From the NCBI RefSeq assembly GCF_032595355.1, contig NZ_JASMWN010000022.1, positions 25,273 to 89,272 of the forward strand: a stretch of DNA of 64,000 bases, given 5' to 3'. The stretch's first letter is position 1, and every line of letters begins with the position of its first letter. Below the pieces are notes generated by a model. The model ran no database searches, was not told the DNA's origin, and saw nothing but the letters and a program-made list of their open reading frames with translations. Origin of the DNA: Sedimentitalea todarodis (GTDB lineage Bacteria > Pseudomonadota > Alphaproteobacteria > Rhodobacterales > Rhodobacteraceae). Shown one piece after another: positions 8,131-17,105 of this stretch. The position numbers and the translations under genes are program-made.

Positions 8131-9531
8131 ATGGCGACCCAAAAACTCTACGCCGGGGCCAAGCTGCGCGAAATGCGCACCCGTCTTGGCCTGACGCAAA
8201 AGGACTTTGCCGCAAAGCTCGGCGTCTCGCTGCCGTACCTGAACCAGATGGAAAACAACAACCGGCCGGTCAGCACCACCGTCGTTCTCGCGCTCGCGCA
8301 GGAATTCGGAATGGATGTGACCGAATTGTCCACCGGTGACAGCGAACGGCTGGTCAGCGACATGCGCGAAGCGCTCGCAGACCCGGTGTTCGCCGACGCA
8401 ATGCCGCCGATGGCGGACCTGCGGCTGGCGGCCTCCAACGCCCCTGCCCTTGCCCGTGCGTTCATCGATCTTCACCGCAGCTATCGGCAGACACACGAAC
8501 GCCTCGCCTCGCTTGACGAGGCCCTTGGCCGCCAGGACGCGCTGACCCAGACCAGCCCCTGGGACGAGGTGCGCGACTTCTTTCACTACTGCGACAACTA
8601 CATTGATGCCGTCGATCGGACCGCCGAGCACTTCGCCGGCACGGTGGCTGCACCACAAGATATCCGGTCGGCGGCCACCGCCCAGTTGACGGCCCGCGGC
8701 GTCGTTGTCGCCTTTGTCGACATGGAACTGCTGCGCGAGTTCGACACCAACCGCAAGATCCTGCGCCTGTCGTCACGCGTGACACCGCAGACACAGGTGT
8801 TCCAGATGCTGCTGCAGCTTGCGTTGCTGACGCAGGACAAGCTCCTTGAGGCGACGCTGGACCTTGCGCGGTTTCACACCGACGCGGCCCGGTCCATCGC
8901 CAAGATCGGTCTGGCGAACTATTTTGCCGGTGCGGCATTGATGCCCTATCGCACGTTTCTGGCGGCGGCGCAGGACTGTCGTCACGATCTGGAGCGGCTC
9001 AGCCTGCAATTCGGCGCGTCCATAGAACAGGTGGCGCACCGGCTATCAACCTTGCAGCGCCCCGGTACCAAAGGGCTGCCGTTCTTCTTCGTGCGTGTCG
9101 ATCAGGCCGGCACGATCACCAAGCGTCACAGCGCCACGCGGCTGCAATTTGCGCGTTTCGGCGGCGCGTGCCCCTTGTGGAACGTGCATCAGGCCTTTGA
9201 GACGCCCGGTCGGTTCCTGAGACAACTGGCCAAAACGCCCGACGGCGTCGGATACATCCTGCTCGCGCGGGACGTGTCGAAACCGGGCGGGTCCTTCGGC
9301 GCCCCGATCCGGCGGTACGCAATCGCACTTGGATGCGAGGTCCGGCACGCCGGATCGCTGGTCTATGCGGACGGTCTGGATGTATCGGATTCCGGCAGCT
9401 TTGAGCCCATCGGCATCTCTTGCCGCATCTGCGAGCGCAAGAATTGTCATCAGCGGTCCGTTCCGCCACTGGAACGGCAGCTGACAATCAACGAGAATGA
9501 ACGGGGCGTCCTCCCCTATCAGGTCAGTTGA
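8131..9531 (+). CDS. pccR: PccR, ScfR/RamB-family short-chain acyl-CoA regulator
   Basis: The protein is 466 residues. Residues about 8-64 form a lambda-repressor-like helix-turn-helix (LREMRTRLGLTQKDFAAKLG, SLPYLNQMENNNRPVS). The middle and C-terminal part is the long effector region of ScfR proteins, ending in a cysteine cluster CRICERKNC. In Rhodobacter sphaeroides, PccR of this family controls pccB through TTTGCAAA sites. Matching sites lie just before this gene and before pccB. The ATG at 8131 follows AAAGG. A hairpin (GGGGCGTC/GACGCCCC, 9503-9537) spans the stop codon. RamB/PrpC-regulator relatives are the only alternative. Confidence 0.9.
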   Translation: MATQKLYAGAKLREMRTRLGLTQKDFAAKLGVSLPYLNQMENNNRPVSTTVVLALAQEFGMDVTELSTGDSERLVSDMREALADPVFADAMPPMADLRLAASNAPALARAFIDLHRSYRQTHERLASLDEALGRQDALTQTSPWDEVRDFFHYCDNYIDAVDRTAEHFAGTVAAPQDIRSAATAQLTARGVVVAFVDMELLREFDTNRKILRLSSRVTPQTQVFQMLLQLALLTQDKLLEATLDLARFHTDAARSIAKIGLANYFAGAALMPYRTFLAAAQDCRHDLERLSLQFGASIEQVAHRLSTLQRPGTKGLPFFFVRVDQAGTITKRHSATRLQFARFGGACPLWNVHQAFETPGRFLRQLAKTPDGVGYILLARDVSKPGGSFGAPIRRYAIALGCEVRHAGSLVYADGLDVSDSGSFEPIGISCRICERKNCHQRSVPPLERQLTINENERGVLPYQVS

Positions 9532-9537
9532 CGCCCC
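9503..9537. terminator. hairpin across the pccR stop codon
   Basis: Perfect 8-base arms GGGGCGTC (9503-9510) and GACGCCCC (9530-9537) flank a 19-base loop. No T-run follows on either strand, so it may be a weak bidirectional terminator between the convergent pccR and YdcH genes, or only an mRNA 3' stem. Confidence 0.4.
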
Positions 9538-9547
9538 AACATCACCG

Positions 9548-9784
9548 TCAGGCTGACAGCAACCCCCAAATCTGATCCTTGAGCAACGCGCGCTGCTTGC
9601 GCAGCTCGACCTCGGCCAGTTCTTCGATCGGCTCGACATTGGTTTCCGCGCGGTGAACGGCGCGGTTCACCTCGTGATATTCATCCGCCAGCCGGGAAAA
9701 ATGTGCATCTGACTGCTTCAGCTCCTGCATCCGGTCGACCTTGTCCGGGAATTCTTCGTGCAGTTCGTGTGGGGTATGAGACAT
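9548..9784 (-). CDS. YdcH/DUF465 family small helical protein
   Basis: The product is 78 residues, highly charged and predicted helical: LHEEFPDKVDRMQELKQSDA, then FSRLADEYHEVNRAVHRAE and LRKQRALLKDQIW. This is the standard YdcH/DUF465 pattern, a short coiled-coil-like cytoplasmic protein of unknown function. The ATG at 9784 gives the conserved N-terminus; the longer open frame upstream lacks any family match. Confidence 0.9.
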   Translation of the reverse strand: MSHTPHELHEEFPDKVDRMQELKQSDAHFSRLADEYHEVNRAVHRAETNVEPIEELAEVELRKQRALLKDQIWGLLSA

Positions 9785-9890
9785 GTACTCGCTCCGTTTC
9801 CTTCTGTTCCACCACAGGCTATCGCGGGTTGATGCGGGGCCACTTTGATGCGGATCAAGCGTCACGGCAATTGTGCGATATCGTCCAAAA

Positions 9891-10544
9891 TTATCGGCGT
9901 GCGCGCCGCCATCCCGCCTGTTTCGCTTCGGCTTCCGCACAGAACCAGCGCTCGCCCTTGGCGGTGTTGATCCGTGTTTTATCGTAGTGCTCCTGCCCCG
10001 GCATGTGATAAATTCGCGTGCCCTTGGACGATATGTTGCCCTTGATCGGACAATCCTGTCGCGACGGCTGCGCAACACTGCGCTTGGCGGCGCGAAACTG
10101 CGCCGGTCTCTGGACCTGATTGGCATGCAGGCCACGCCCGTTCACCGCCGCAGCCTTTTCATCCAGATCGTAGTCCATGGAGTATTTTCGATAGGCAAAG
10201 GCCAGCCCTTCGGACACCATCATCCGCCCCGCATCCCGGGAACCGACATGGCAACGCGCCACGATTCGGCCATAGCGATCCGTGTCCATGGCTGTGCAGC
10301 GCGCAACCTTGCCCGCGAACCGTGCCGCGATCTGTTGCGAGACCCACTGACCACAGGGCCAGGCATCGCCGTTCGGGCGCTTGCAGGTCTGATCCGCCTC
10401 GGGGGCATCAATACCAAAGAGCCGCACCCGGTCGCCGCCGACGTCCCAGGTATCGCCGTCAATCACGCGAATGCGCCCATTGGGGTCCGCCCCCACGAGT
10501 TGGGGGAGCAAACACAGAACAAACATGGCACAAATTCTTAACAT
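9891..10544 (-). CDS. secreted thermonuclease-family protein with C-terminal Cys domain
   Basis: The protein is 217 residues with a signal peptide (MLRICAMFVLCLLPQLVGA). An SNase-like OB fold follows, with IRVIDGDTWDVGGDRVRLFG, IDAPEADQTC and DRYGRIVARC, which supply the catalytic Arg, Glu and Arg of staphylococcal-nuclease-type enzymes. After about residue 150 there is a small extra domain, CPIKGNISSKGTRIYHMPG ... GERWFCAEAEAKQAGWRRAR, often found appended in alphaproteobacterial homologues. It likely cleaves nucleic acid in the periplasm or outside. The start was chosen for the signal peptide; an ATG six codons later is also possible. Confidence 0.85.
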   Translation of the reverse strand: MLRICAMFVLCLLPQLVGADPNGRIRVIDGDTWDVGGDRVRLFGIDAPEADQTCKRPNGDAWPCGQWVSQQIAARFAGKVARCTAMDTDRYGRIVARCHVGSRDAGRMMVSEGLAFAYRKYSMDYDLDEKAAAVNGRGLHANQVQRPAQFRAAKRSVAQPSRQDCPIKGNISSKGTRIYHMPGQEHYDKTRINTAKGERWFCAEAEAKQAGWRRARR

Positions 10545-10605
10545 CCGGTTTTCATAGGGGCGCGCGCGCGCCGCTACAATCCGGAAATCGACCGTTTCGA
10601 CCCAG

Positions 10606-12267
10606 TCAGCGTTGCGCGACCTCCCAGGTGGGATTCTGCCAGGGCTCGTCATTGGACGGGGCCAGCGGCGGCTGGCCCAAGAGGTGATCGGACATCTTTT
10701 CGCCCACCATGATCGAGGGCGCGTTCAGATTGCCATTGGTGATGCGCGGAAAGATACTGCTGTCGGCGACGCGCAGCCCGTCAACCCCGATCACCTGCCC
10801 GGTTGGGTCCACAACCGCGTTCGGGTCATCGGCACGGCCCATGCGGCAGGTTCCGCACGGATGATAGGCGCTTTCGGCATGTTCGGCGATGGCCGCGTCA
10901 AGTTCTTCGTCGCTCTTTAGATGTTCACCCGGCTGGATTTCATGGCGGACAAACTCCGAAAAGGCCGGCTGGGCAAAGATCTCGCGGGTCAGGCGGATGC
11001 AGGTCCGGAACTCCCCCCAATCCTGATCGGTGGACATGTAGTTGAACCGGATCACCGGTGCATCGGCGGGATCGTCGCTGCGCAGGGTCACCGCGCCCCG
11101 GCTGGTCGAGCGCATCGGGCCGACATGGGCCTGAAAGCCATGCCCTTCTGCCGCCGCCTTGCCATCATAGCGCACGGCCATCGGCAGGAAGTGATACTGG
11201 ATATCCGGATAGGGGACCCCTGCCCGGCTTCGAATGAAGGCCGCGCTCTCGAACTGGTTCGACGCGCCCAGCCCGGTCTTGGAAAACAGCCATTGCGCAC
11301 CGATCATCGCCTTGCTGACAAGGTTCCAGTGCTTGAAGAGCGTGATCGGCTGGCTGGCGGCCATCTGGATATACATCTCCAGATGGTCCTGAAGGTTCCC
11401 ACCGACACCGGGCCGGTCGACAATGGGCGTGATCCCGTGTTCAGCCAGATGGTCGGCAGGGCCGATGCCGGACAGCATCAACAGCTTTGGCGAGTTGATC
11501 GCCGAGGCCGCCAGAACCACGTCCCGCCGCGCCCGGATCAACTCTTTTTGGCCACCCCGGTCGACTTCGACACCTCTGGCGCGGCCATCTTCGATCACCA
11601 CCTTGCAGGCCAGGGCCCGCACCAGCGTGCAGTTGTCCCGCCTCAAGGCCGGGCGCAGATAGGCATTGGCCGCAGACCAGCGTCGACCGTTCCAGACGGT
11701 CTGCTCCATCGGGCCGAACCCCTCCTGCTTGCGCCCGTTATAGTCATCGGTCAGCTGATACCCGGCTTGTTCGCCGGCCGTCACGAACGCAGCATGCAAC
11801 GGGTTGTCGCGCGGCCCCCGAGTGACATGCAGCGGGCCATCTGTGCCACGCCACGCAGGGTCGCCGCCGTGGCCGCCATCGTGCCAGGATTCCATGCGTT
11901 TGAAATAGGGCAACACATCGGCAAAGCTCCAGCCATCGGCGCCCGCCTCGGACCAGTGATCGAAGTCCATCGCATGGCCACGCACATAGACCATGCCGTT
12001 GATGCTGGACGAGCCGCCGATCACCTTGCCACGCGGACAGGCCAGGCGCCGGTTGTTCAGATGCGGCTCCGGTTCGGATTGATACCCCCAATCATAGCGC
12101 GACATGTTCATGGGATAGCTGAGCGCAGCGGGCATCTGGATGAACGGGCCGGCATCCGTGCCGCCGAATTCGATCACGATGACCGATGCCCCGGACTCGG
12201 AGAGCCGATAGGCCATGGCGCATCCTGCGCTCCCGGCTCCGACGATGACGAAATCCGCCTCCATCAT
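10606..12267 (-). CDS. betA: choline dehydrogenase (GMC oxidoreductase)
   Basis: The protein is 553 residues. It has the FAD-binding GAGSAGCAMAYRL at residues 10-22, the GMC signature GGSSSINGMVYVRG, the second signature with SGIGP, and the C-terminal active-site regions HPCGTCRMG and NLNAPSIMVGEK. These carry the catalytic His/Asn. The enzyme oxidises choline to betaine aldehyde at the membrane. Its ATG overlaps the stop of the GST gene (ATGA), showing translational coupling in the betI-betC-gst-betA operon. No betB is present, and the enzyme may perform the second oxidation itself or rely on a dehydrogenase elsewhere. Confidence 0.9.
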   Translation of the reverse strand: MMEADFVIVGAGSAGCAMAYRLSESGASVIVIEFGGTDAGPFIQMPAALSYPMNMSRYDWGYQSEPEPHLNNRRLACPRGKVIGGSSSINGMVYVRGHAMDFDHWSEAGADGWSFADVLPYFKRMESWHDGGHGGDPAWRGTDGPLHVTRGPRDNPLHAAFVTAGEQAGYQLTDDYNGRKQEGFGPMEQTVWNGRRWSAANAYLRPALRRDNCTLVRALACKVVIEDGRARGVEVDRGGQKELIRARRDVVLAASAINSPKLLMLSGIGPADHLAEHGITPIVDRPGVGGNLQDHLEMYIQMAASQPITLFKHWNLVSKAMIGAQWLFSKTGLGASNQFESAAFIRSRAGVPYPDIQYHFLPMAVRYDGKAAAEGHGFQAHVGPMRSTSRGAVTLRSDDPADAPVIRFNYMSTDQDWGEFRTCIRLTREIFAQPAFSEFVRHEIQPGEHLKSDEELDAAIAEHAESAYHPCGTCRMGRADDPNAVVDPTGQVIGVDGLRVADSSIFPRITNGNLNAPSIMVGEKMSDHLLGQPPLAPSNDEPWQNPTWEVAQR

Positions 12268-12911
12268 GCCTCCGGATCCCGCAGGACCGAATAGTCGACC
12301 ATGACATGCTCGCGGTAGGTTTCCAGTCGGGTCAGTCGATCATAATAGTCCTCGACACGCGGGTTCGCATCACGCGTGACATCAATGGTGAACCAGCGAA
12401 ACAGCAGGTGGCCGATGGTGATATCCGCAGCACTCAGTGTGTCGCCACAGACATAACGCTTGCCTGCCAGCTGCGGTGCGAGCCGGGCAAGCAGACCATT
12501 GAACCGGGTCACTGCCGCCGTCAACGCTGCTTCGTCCCGCCTGGCTGCGGCGGTGCGGACGCGGGACCAGAAGATGGGCACGGTAAAGGATTGCGCCAAT
12601 TCGTTCTTGCCCCACTCTGCCCACATGTCGACGCGGGCGCGGGCCGCGGGGTCGACGGGCCAGAATGCGCCGCCATCGCCATAGCGCGCGGCCAGATATC
12701 GCAGGATTGCACAGCTTTCCCAGATCACCAGATCGTCGTCGCGCAGTGTCGGCACCAGCCGGTGCGGGTTCATCTCGCCAAATTCAGGAGTATCCAGCCC
12801 TCCGTGGGCGTGACCGTAGTCAAGCCGTTTATGAGCGAGCCCAAGTTCCGCGAGCACCCACATGACAATCTGCACATTGGACGACGTGGCGCGACCATAG
12901 ACCGTCAGCAT
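12264..12911 (-). CDS. glutathione S-transferase family protein in the bet operon
   Basis: The product is 215 residues. The N-terminal thioredoxin-like domain has LTVYGRATSSNVQIVMWVLA with a serine likely to activate glutathione. The VPTLRDDDLVIWESCAILRY segment carries the conserved cis-Pro and the Glu-Ser pair that bind glutathione. An all-helical C-domain follows (SAADITIGHLLFRWF). It is coupled to betA by an ATGA overlap and sits 4 bases after betC. Its role in choline metabolism is not known; detoxifying a reactive aldehyde is only a guess from context. Confidence 0.85.
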   Translation of the reverse strand: MLTVYGRATSSNVQIVMWVLAELGLAHKRLDYGHAHGGLDTPEFGEMNPHRLVPTLRDDDLVIWESCAILRYLAARYGDGGAFWPVDPAARARVDMWAEWGKNELAQSFTVPIFWSRVRTAAARRDEAALTAAVTRFNGLLARLAPQLAGKRYVCGDTLSAADITIGHLLFRWFTIDVTRDANPRVEDYYDRLTRLETYREHVMVDYSVLRDPEA

Positions 12912-12915
12912 TGCC

Positions 12916-14424
12916 TCATTCCCCCCTCGGAAACCGCTGGCTTTCCTCCAGAGTGTTCAGGTCCATGTGATTGCGCATGTAGCGCTCGGACGCCTTTTGC
13001 AGCGGCTGGTAATCCCAGGGATAATACCCCCCCTGCCGCAACGCCTCGTACACCACCCATCGCCGCGCCTGGCTGGCGCGTACGGCGGCATCATAGGCGT
13101 CGAGATCCCACCGGGCGCGCGACTTGGCCCGCAGGCTGGCCAGCGTGCCCTGATGCGCCGGGTCATCGGCCAGGTTGATCAACTCCTGCGGGTCGGACGC
13201 AAGATCGAAGAGCTGATCCGGGTCCAGTGCGCACCGGTTGTACTTCCACTTGCCATAGCGCAGGGACACCAGCGGCGCATCGCTGGCCTCGGCGGCGTAT
13301 TCGATGGCGACCGGGCTGCTGCGCTCTGCCCCGCTAGTCAGCGGCGTCAGGTCCTCTCCGTCGGTCCAGGGCGCAATTTCAGCCATGTCTATGCCCGCCA
13401 GTGCGCCCAGCGTCGGAGTGACGTCGAGCGTGGACACCGGGGCGTCGATCCGCCCGGCAGGCAATCCGGCTGCCGAGATCATCAACGGAACGCGCGACGA
13501 GCCTTCAAAGAACGACATCTTGAACCACAGCCCGCGTTCGCCCAGCATGTCACCGTGGTCAGAGACAAAGATCACGATCGCCTCTTGCCGGGTATCCTCC
13601 AGCACCTGCAGGATCTCGCCAATCTTGTCGTCCAGATAGGAAATGTTGGCGAAATAGGCACGGCGTGCGCGCTTGATGTGATCGTCGGTGATGTCAAAGC
13701 TGCGCCAATCGTTGGCGTCAAAGATCCGCCTGGAATGGTCGTCGTGGTCTTCATAGTCCAGCGCCGGGATCTCGGGCAGCAGATGTTCGCAATCCTCGTA
13801 AAGATCCCAGTATTTCCGCCGCGCAACGTAGGGATCATGCGGATGCGTGAAGCTGACGGTCAGCGCCCAGGGGCGTTCATCCTTGCCCCGCGCGAGATCA
13901 TACAGCTTGGCGCGTGCATGGTGTGCCACCTCGTCATCATATTCCATCTGGTTGCTGATCTCGGCAACGCCGGCGCCCGTGACCGACCCCATGTTGTGAT
14001 ACCACCAGTCGATGCGCCCTCCCGGCTTGCGATAATCCGGTGTCCATCCGAAATCCGCCGGGTAGATATCCGTGGTCAACCGCTCCTCGAACCCGTGCAG
14101 TTGATCAGGGCCGACAAAATGCATCTTGCCCGAAAGGCAGGTGTAATATCGCGCGCGGCGCAAATGGTGCGCATAGGTCGGGATGTCGCTGCGAAACTCG
14201 GCGGCATTGTCATAGACACCTGTCCGCTGCGGCAATTGCCCCGACATGAAACTCGCCCGCCCCGGCGCACAGAGCGGGCTGGCGGTATAGGCATTCGCAA
14301 AGCGCGCGGAACGTTCGGCCAGACGTTTGAGATTGGGGGTATGCAACCAGTCTGCCGGCCCGTCGGGAAACAAGGTTCCGTTCAGCTGATCAACCATGAG
14401 GATCAGAATGTTTGGCTGGGTCAT
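12916..14424 (-). CDS. betC: choline-sulfatase
   Basis: The protein is 502 residues. The alkaline-phosphatase-like fold begins NILILMVDQLNGTLFPD with the metal-binding Asp. The sulfatase signature is SPLCAPGRASFMSGQLPQRTG-like, with the formylglycine Cys at residue 52 and Arg 56. SDHGDMLGERGLW provides further metal ligands, and the choline-sulfatase C-terminal region (WVVYEALRQGGYYPWDYQPL) is present. It releases choline from choline-O-sulfate, feeding betA. Position five of the C-x-P-x-R core is Gly, where Ser or Ala is usual. Its ATG overlaps the betI stop. Confidence 0.92.
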   Translation of the reverse strand: MTQPNILILMVDQLNGTLFPDGPADWLHTPNLKRLAERSARFANAYTASPLCAPGRASFMSGQLPQRTGVYDNAAEFRSDIPTYAHHLRRARYYTCLSGKMHFVGPDQLHGFEERLTTDIYPADFGWTPDYRKPGGRIDWWYHNMGSVTGAGVAEISNQMEYDDEVAHHARAKLYDLARGKDERPWALTVSFTHPHDPYVARRKYWDLYEDCEHLLPEIPALDYEDHDDHSRRIFDANDWRSFDITDDHIKRARRAYFANISYLDDKIGEILQVLEDTRQEAIVIFVSDHGDMLGERGLWFKMSFFEGSSRVPLMISAAGLPAGRIDAPVSTLDVTPTLGALAGIDMAEIAPWTDGEDLTPLTSGAERSSPVAIEYAAEASDAPLVSLRYGKWKYNRCALDPDQLFDLASDPQELINLADDPAHQGTLASLRAKSRARWDLDAYDAAVRASQARRWVVYEALRQGGYYPWDYQPLQKASERYMRNHMDLNTLEESQRFPRGE

Positions 14425-14993
14425 AGACGGGGTTCCTTTAGACTCTCCAGCACCGAAAGCGCGTGGGCAGTCGCCATCTCCGGCGTGTCCGGGTCATTCA
14501 GGGCGGCGCGGATATAGAGACCGTCGATCAATGCGGTCAGCGTCTTTGCCGCAAATTTCGGGTTCCTGCTCAGCGGCCTCATTGCGTGAGTGAGATTTGA
14601 GCGCATGCGACCCTGGTAGATCCGCCAGAGGCGCAATGCCTGCACATTGGTTTGCGCCAGCACATAGAACGTCATCCAGGCGCTGATCGTCTGCGGTGTG
14701 AAACAGGAGGGGGCGAAACAGGCTCTGATCACGGCCTCGGCGCGGCCATCCGGCCGTGTGCAACCAAGCTCGTTACGCACTTCTGCGCCAAAGTCAGCGA
14801 GTATGCGGCGCATCGCGGCGAGATAGATTTGATCCTTGCCGCCAAAGTAATGATGCGCCAACGCGCTGGACATACCCGCGCGCCGTGCGATCTGGCTCAC
14901 GGTCACGTCGAGCGACCCGGCCAAACCGATCTCGGCGATAGTGGCCTTGACCAGAGCTTCGCGGCGGATTGGCTCCATTCCGATTTTGGGCAT
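14421..14993 (-). CDS. betI: BetI, choline-responsive TetR repressor
   Basis: The product is 190 residues. The N-terminus MPKIGMEPIRREALVKATI and the helix-turn-helix VSQIARRAGMSSALAHHYFG are closely like BetI of other proteobacteria. BetI represses bet genes until choline is present. It is the first gene of the leftward operon and its stop overlaps the betC start by 4 bases. A palindrome at 15038-15051 just upstream is the probable operator. Confidence 0.93.
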   Translation of the reverse strand: MPKIGMEPIRREALVKATIAEIGLAGSLDVTVSQIARRAGMSSALAHHYFGGKDQIYLAAMRRILADFGAEVRNELGCTRPDGRAEAVIRACFAPSCFTPQTISAWMTFYVLAQTNVQALRLWRIYQGRMRSNLTHAMRPLSRNPKFAAKTLTALIDGLYIRAALNDPDTPEMATAHALSVLESLKEPRL

Positions 14994-15034
14994 GGTTCTG
15001 CTCCGAACTGGTGTTCGGATGACGCTAGAAACAG

Positions 15035-15057
15035 TTTATTGACTCGTCAATCAATAA
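15035..15057. promoter_or_regulatory. BetI-like operator palindrome
   Basis: ATTGA-CTCG-TCAAT (15038-15051) is a perfect inverted repeat set in AT-rich flanks, 45 bases before the betI ATG. E. coli BetI sites have the same ATTGA...TCAAT arms as I recall. It fits autoregulation of the operon. Confidence 0.7.
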
Positions 15058-15071
15058 AAGCCGAACGGCCC

Positions 15072-16046
15072 TTACTCCGGCCGGTGGTATTCAAGCAGAT
15101 TGCCTCGCGGCAAGTAGAACAAGGACAGATCGGTTTTTTCGAGCGACTCGATCGCGTAGCAGTATACATCGCCGTGAGCACTGTCTGTGGCCTGCAGGTA
15201 AGGACCGGCGCCGGCTTCCTCGCTACAGCTGTCCTGGATCGACAGGTAGTCGGTCCCGGTGTCTGCCCCTTCATAGTGCCCCGTTCTTTCAGACCCCACG
15301 ATCGTCAGTCGTTCGTTTGGATCATCCGATGACACCCATTCCCCCTGCAAGAGCAGGAGCATATTGTCGCTTGGCGTTTCAGGGCGGGTTTGCGCACTGC
15401 TCAGCCTCACGGTTGCAATCAGGTCGTCCTCTGCAACGATGTGTCCCCTGACGGCCAGGGGCGCAGTCGGTGCAAGGTCACCCAGAAAGCTGAGAACCGA
15501 TGCCGGCGTGTCTTCTCCGACCTCATATCTGATACCGCCGGCATGGAATGCGCAAGTGAGGGCTTCGCCGTCTTCGGTGGGCTGACAGGACTGAAACACC
15601 GCGTCATTGCGAATGAGCTCCGCCTCGGCTTCGGATTCGCTCAGCCGGGACAATTGGACGCTGACATGTGTTTCGCCCTCTTCAATCGGGATCGCATGGA
15701 AGAGCGCGATTTGATGCCCCATGGCGATACAGTCATTGCTGTTCACGATCGTGAACCGCGAATCGCTTGTACAGAACTCTGCCCCCGTGCGCGCAGGCAA
15801 GGGGTCGGGTGACTTGGCGTGCAGGTAGATCGGCCCGCCCGCGAGATCCCGTGCGAGCGGCGTTTGGCAGGTATCCGGCTCAATCGTCCACCACCCTTCT
15901 GACACGCTGTCATCGCCGCGCTGGTATCCGATCGCGACCGCCTGAAGCACGCCGGTATCATTGCACACCTCCAGCCCTGCGAATGCAGCCGTCGGTCCCC
16001 CGAGCGCCATCGCCAGGAACAATGATGTGGGTGTCGATCTGATCAT
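15072..16046 (-). CDS. DUF1036 domain-containing exported protein
   Basis: The protein is 324 residues with a signal peptide ending at AAFA. Residues about 24-110 match DUF1036: LEVCNDTGVLQAVAIGYQRG, GWWTIEPDTCQT and PIYLHAKSPDPLPARTG. The remaining 200 residues are not recognised, contain several cysteines (QSCQPTEDGEALTC, QDSCSEEAG, VYCYAIE) and probably form a second beta-rich periplasmic domain. DUF1036 has no defined function. It is the leftward neighbour of the bet promoter but separately transcribed. Confidence 0.75.
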   Translation of the reverse strand: MIRSTPTSLFLAMALGGPTAAFAGLEVCNDTGVLQAVAIGYQRGDDSVSEGWWTIEPDTCQTPLARDLAGGPIYLHAKSPDPLPARTGAEFCTSDSRFTIVNSNDCIAMGHQIALFHAIPIEEGETHVSVQLSRLSESEAEAELIRNDAVFQSCQPTEDGEALTCAFHAGGIRYEVGEDTPASVLSFLGDLAPTAPLAVRGHIVAEDDLIATVRLSSAQTRPETPSDNMLLLLQGEWVSSDDPNERLTIVGSERTGHYEGADTGTDYLSIQDSCSEEAGAGPYLQATDSAHGDVYCYAIESLEKTDLSLFYLPRGNLLEYHRPE

Positions 16047-16159
16047 GATCGTTCTCCTTGCACTGGAACCAAGGGTATTTCGGAGTTGGCAGGACAGATC
16101 AACTCTTGATCACCTGCTTTGCACAAACATTCCCGTTAGCCGCACGCCGACAAACGGCT

Positions 16160-17065
16160 TCAAACCTTGGTGGCGGGCGTCGCCGGCGTGATCTGGCGAC
16201 GGTTCAGCATGGTTTCGCGCCAGGTGATGAAAGTGACAGAGGCCAGAACAATCGCTCCACCCAGCACAACCCAGAAATCGACCGGTTCACCGAACGCAAG
16301 CGCGCCGAGAGCTGTCGCCCAGACCAGTTGAAGAAAAGTCACCGGTTGCGTCACGGCAACCGGCGCCGCCGCGAACGCCAGCGTCATCGTATAATGGCCC
16401 GCCGTGGCAAAACAGGCGACCCCGAACAGGATACCGATTTCGGCCCAGGTCGGTGTTACCCACACCGCATAGGCAAACGGGGCGAGCGCCATCGTCACGA
16501 CGATCGACAGCATCCCGACAACAACGGCGGCGGGAACTTTGGCCACTGTAACCTTGGCGAGCAGGTAGGAGCCACCGAACAGCACCGCCGCCAGCAGCAT
16601 CGCCATATGACCGGATTCGACTTCCCGAAAGCCGGGGCGCAGGATGATGATCGCACCGATCAGGGCGGTGATCACGGCCGCAATGCGGCGCATGGCAAGC
16701 GTTTCACCCAGGAACAATGCCGCCCCAAGCGTCACATAGACCGGCGCCAGATAGTTGATCGCCGTCACCTCGGCCAGCGGGATTCGCGTCATGGCATAGA
16801 ACCACAACATCACACCAACCGCGTGCAACGCCCCGCGCGCACCGAACTGCAGGACCAGCTTGCCGTTCAGCCGCGTGCTCAACAGGGCGGGCAGCATCGG
16901 AATCAGGAATACCAGCCCCAGGAAATAGCGCAGGAACGCCTGTTCCTCTGGTGGAATTCGGGGACCGAGATACTTGACGATGGCCGTAACGGCGACGAAA
17001 CACAGCCCCGTCACCAGCATCCACAAGATACCAACCAGAGGGCGCGTTGTCTGTCCGTTGTCCAT
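16160..17065 (-). CDS. EamA/DMT family transporter
   Basis: The product is 301 residues with about ten hydrophobic segments in two EamA repeats. The first is GILWMLVTGLCFVAVTAIVK to IAAVITALIGAIIILRPG; the second starts near GSYLLAKVTVAKVPAAVVVG. EamA carriers export amino acids or metabolites, or take up solutes. The substrate cannot be read from the sequence. A lysine-exporter-type gene lies just upstream on the same strand, but 40 bases separate them. Confidence 0.85.
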   Translation of the reverse strand: MDNGQTTRPLVGILWMLVTGLCFVAVTAIVKYLGPRIPPEEQAFLRYFLGLVFLIPMLPALLSTRLNGKLVLQFGARGALHAVGVMLWFYAMTRIPLAEVTAINYLAPVYVTLGAALFLGETLAMRRIAAVITALIGAIIILRPGFREVESGHMAMLLAAVLFGGSYLLAKVTVAKVPAAVVVGMLSIVVTMALAPFAYAVWVTPTWAEIGILFGVACFATAGHYTMTLAFAAAPVAVTQPVTFLQLVWATALGALAFGEPVDFWVVLGGAIVLASVTFITWRETMLNRRQITPATPATKV

Positions 17066-17105
17066 ACCTGACGTTCAACACCCGATCCGCCTCAGGCACA
17101 ACCCT

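Noticed and set aside
7400..8215. 271-codon open frame on the minus strand running into the pccR promoter
   Set aside because: Antisense to the MFS gene and across the paired PccR operators. No domain is visible.
10921..12294. 457-codon open frame on the plus strand
   Set aside because: Antisense to betA, which has complete GMC motifs. The shadow has none.
12967..14517. 516-codon open frame on the plus strand
   Set aside because: Antisense to betC, whose sulfatase motifs are intact.
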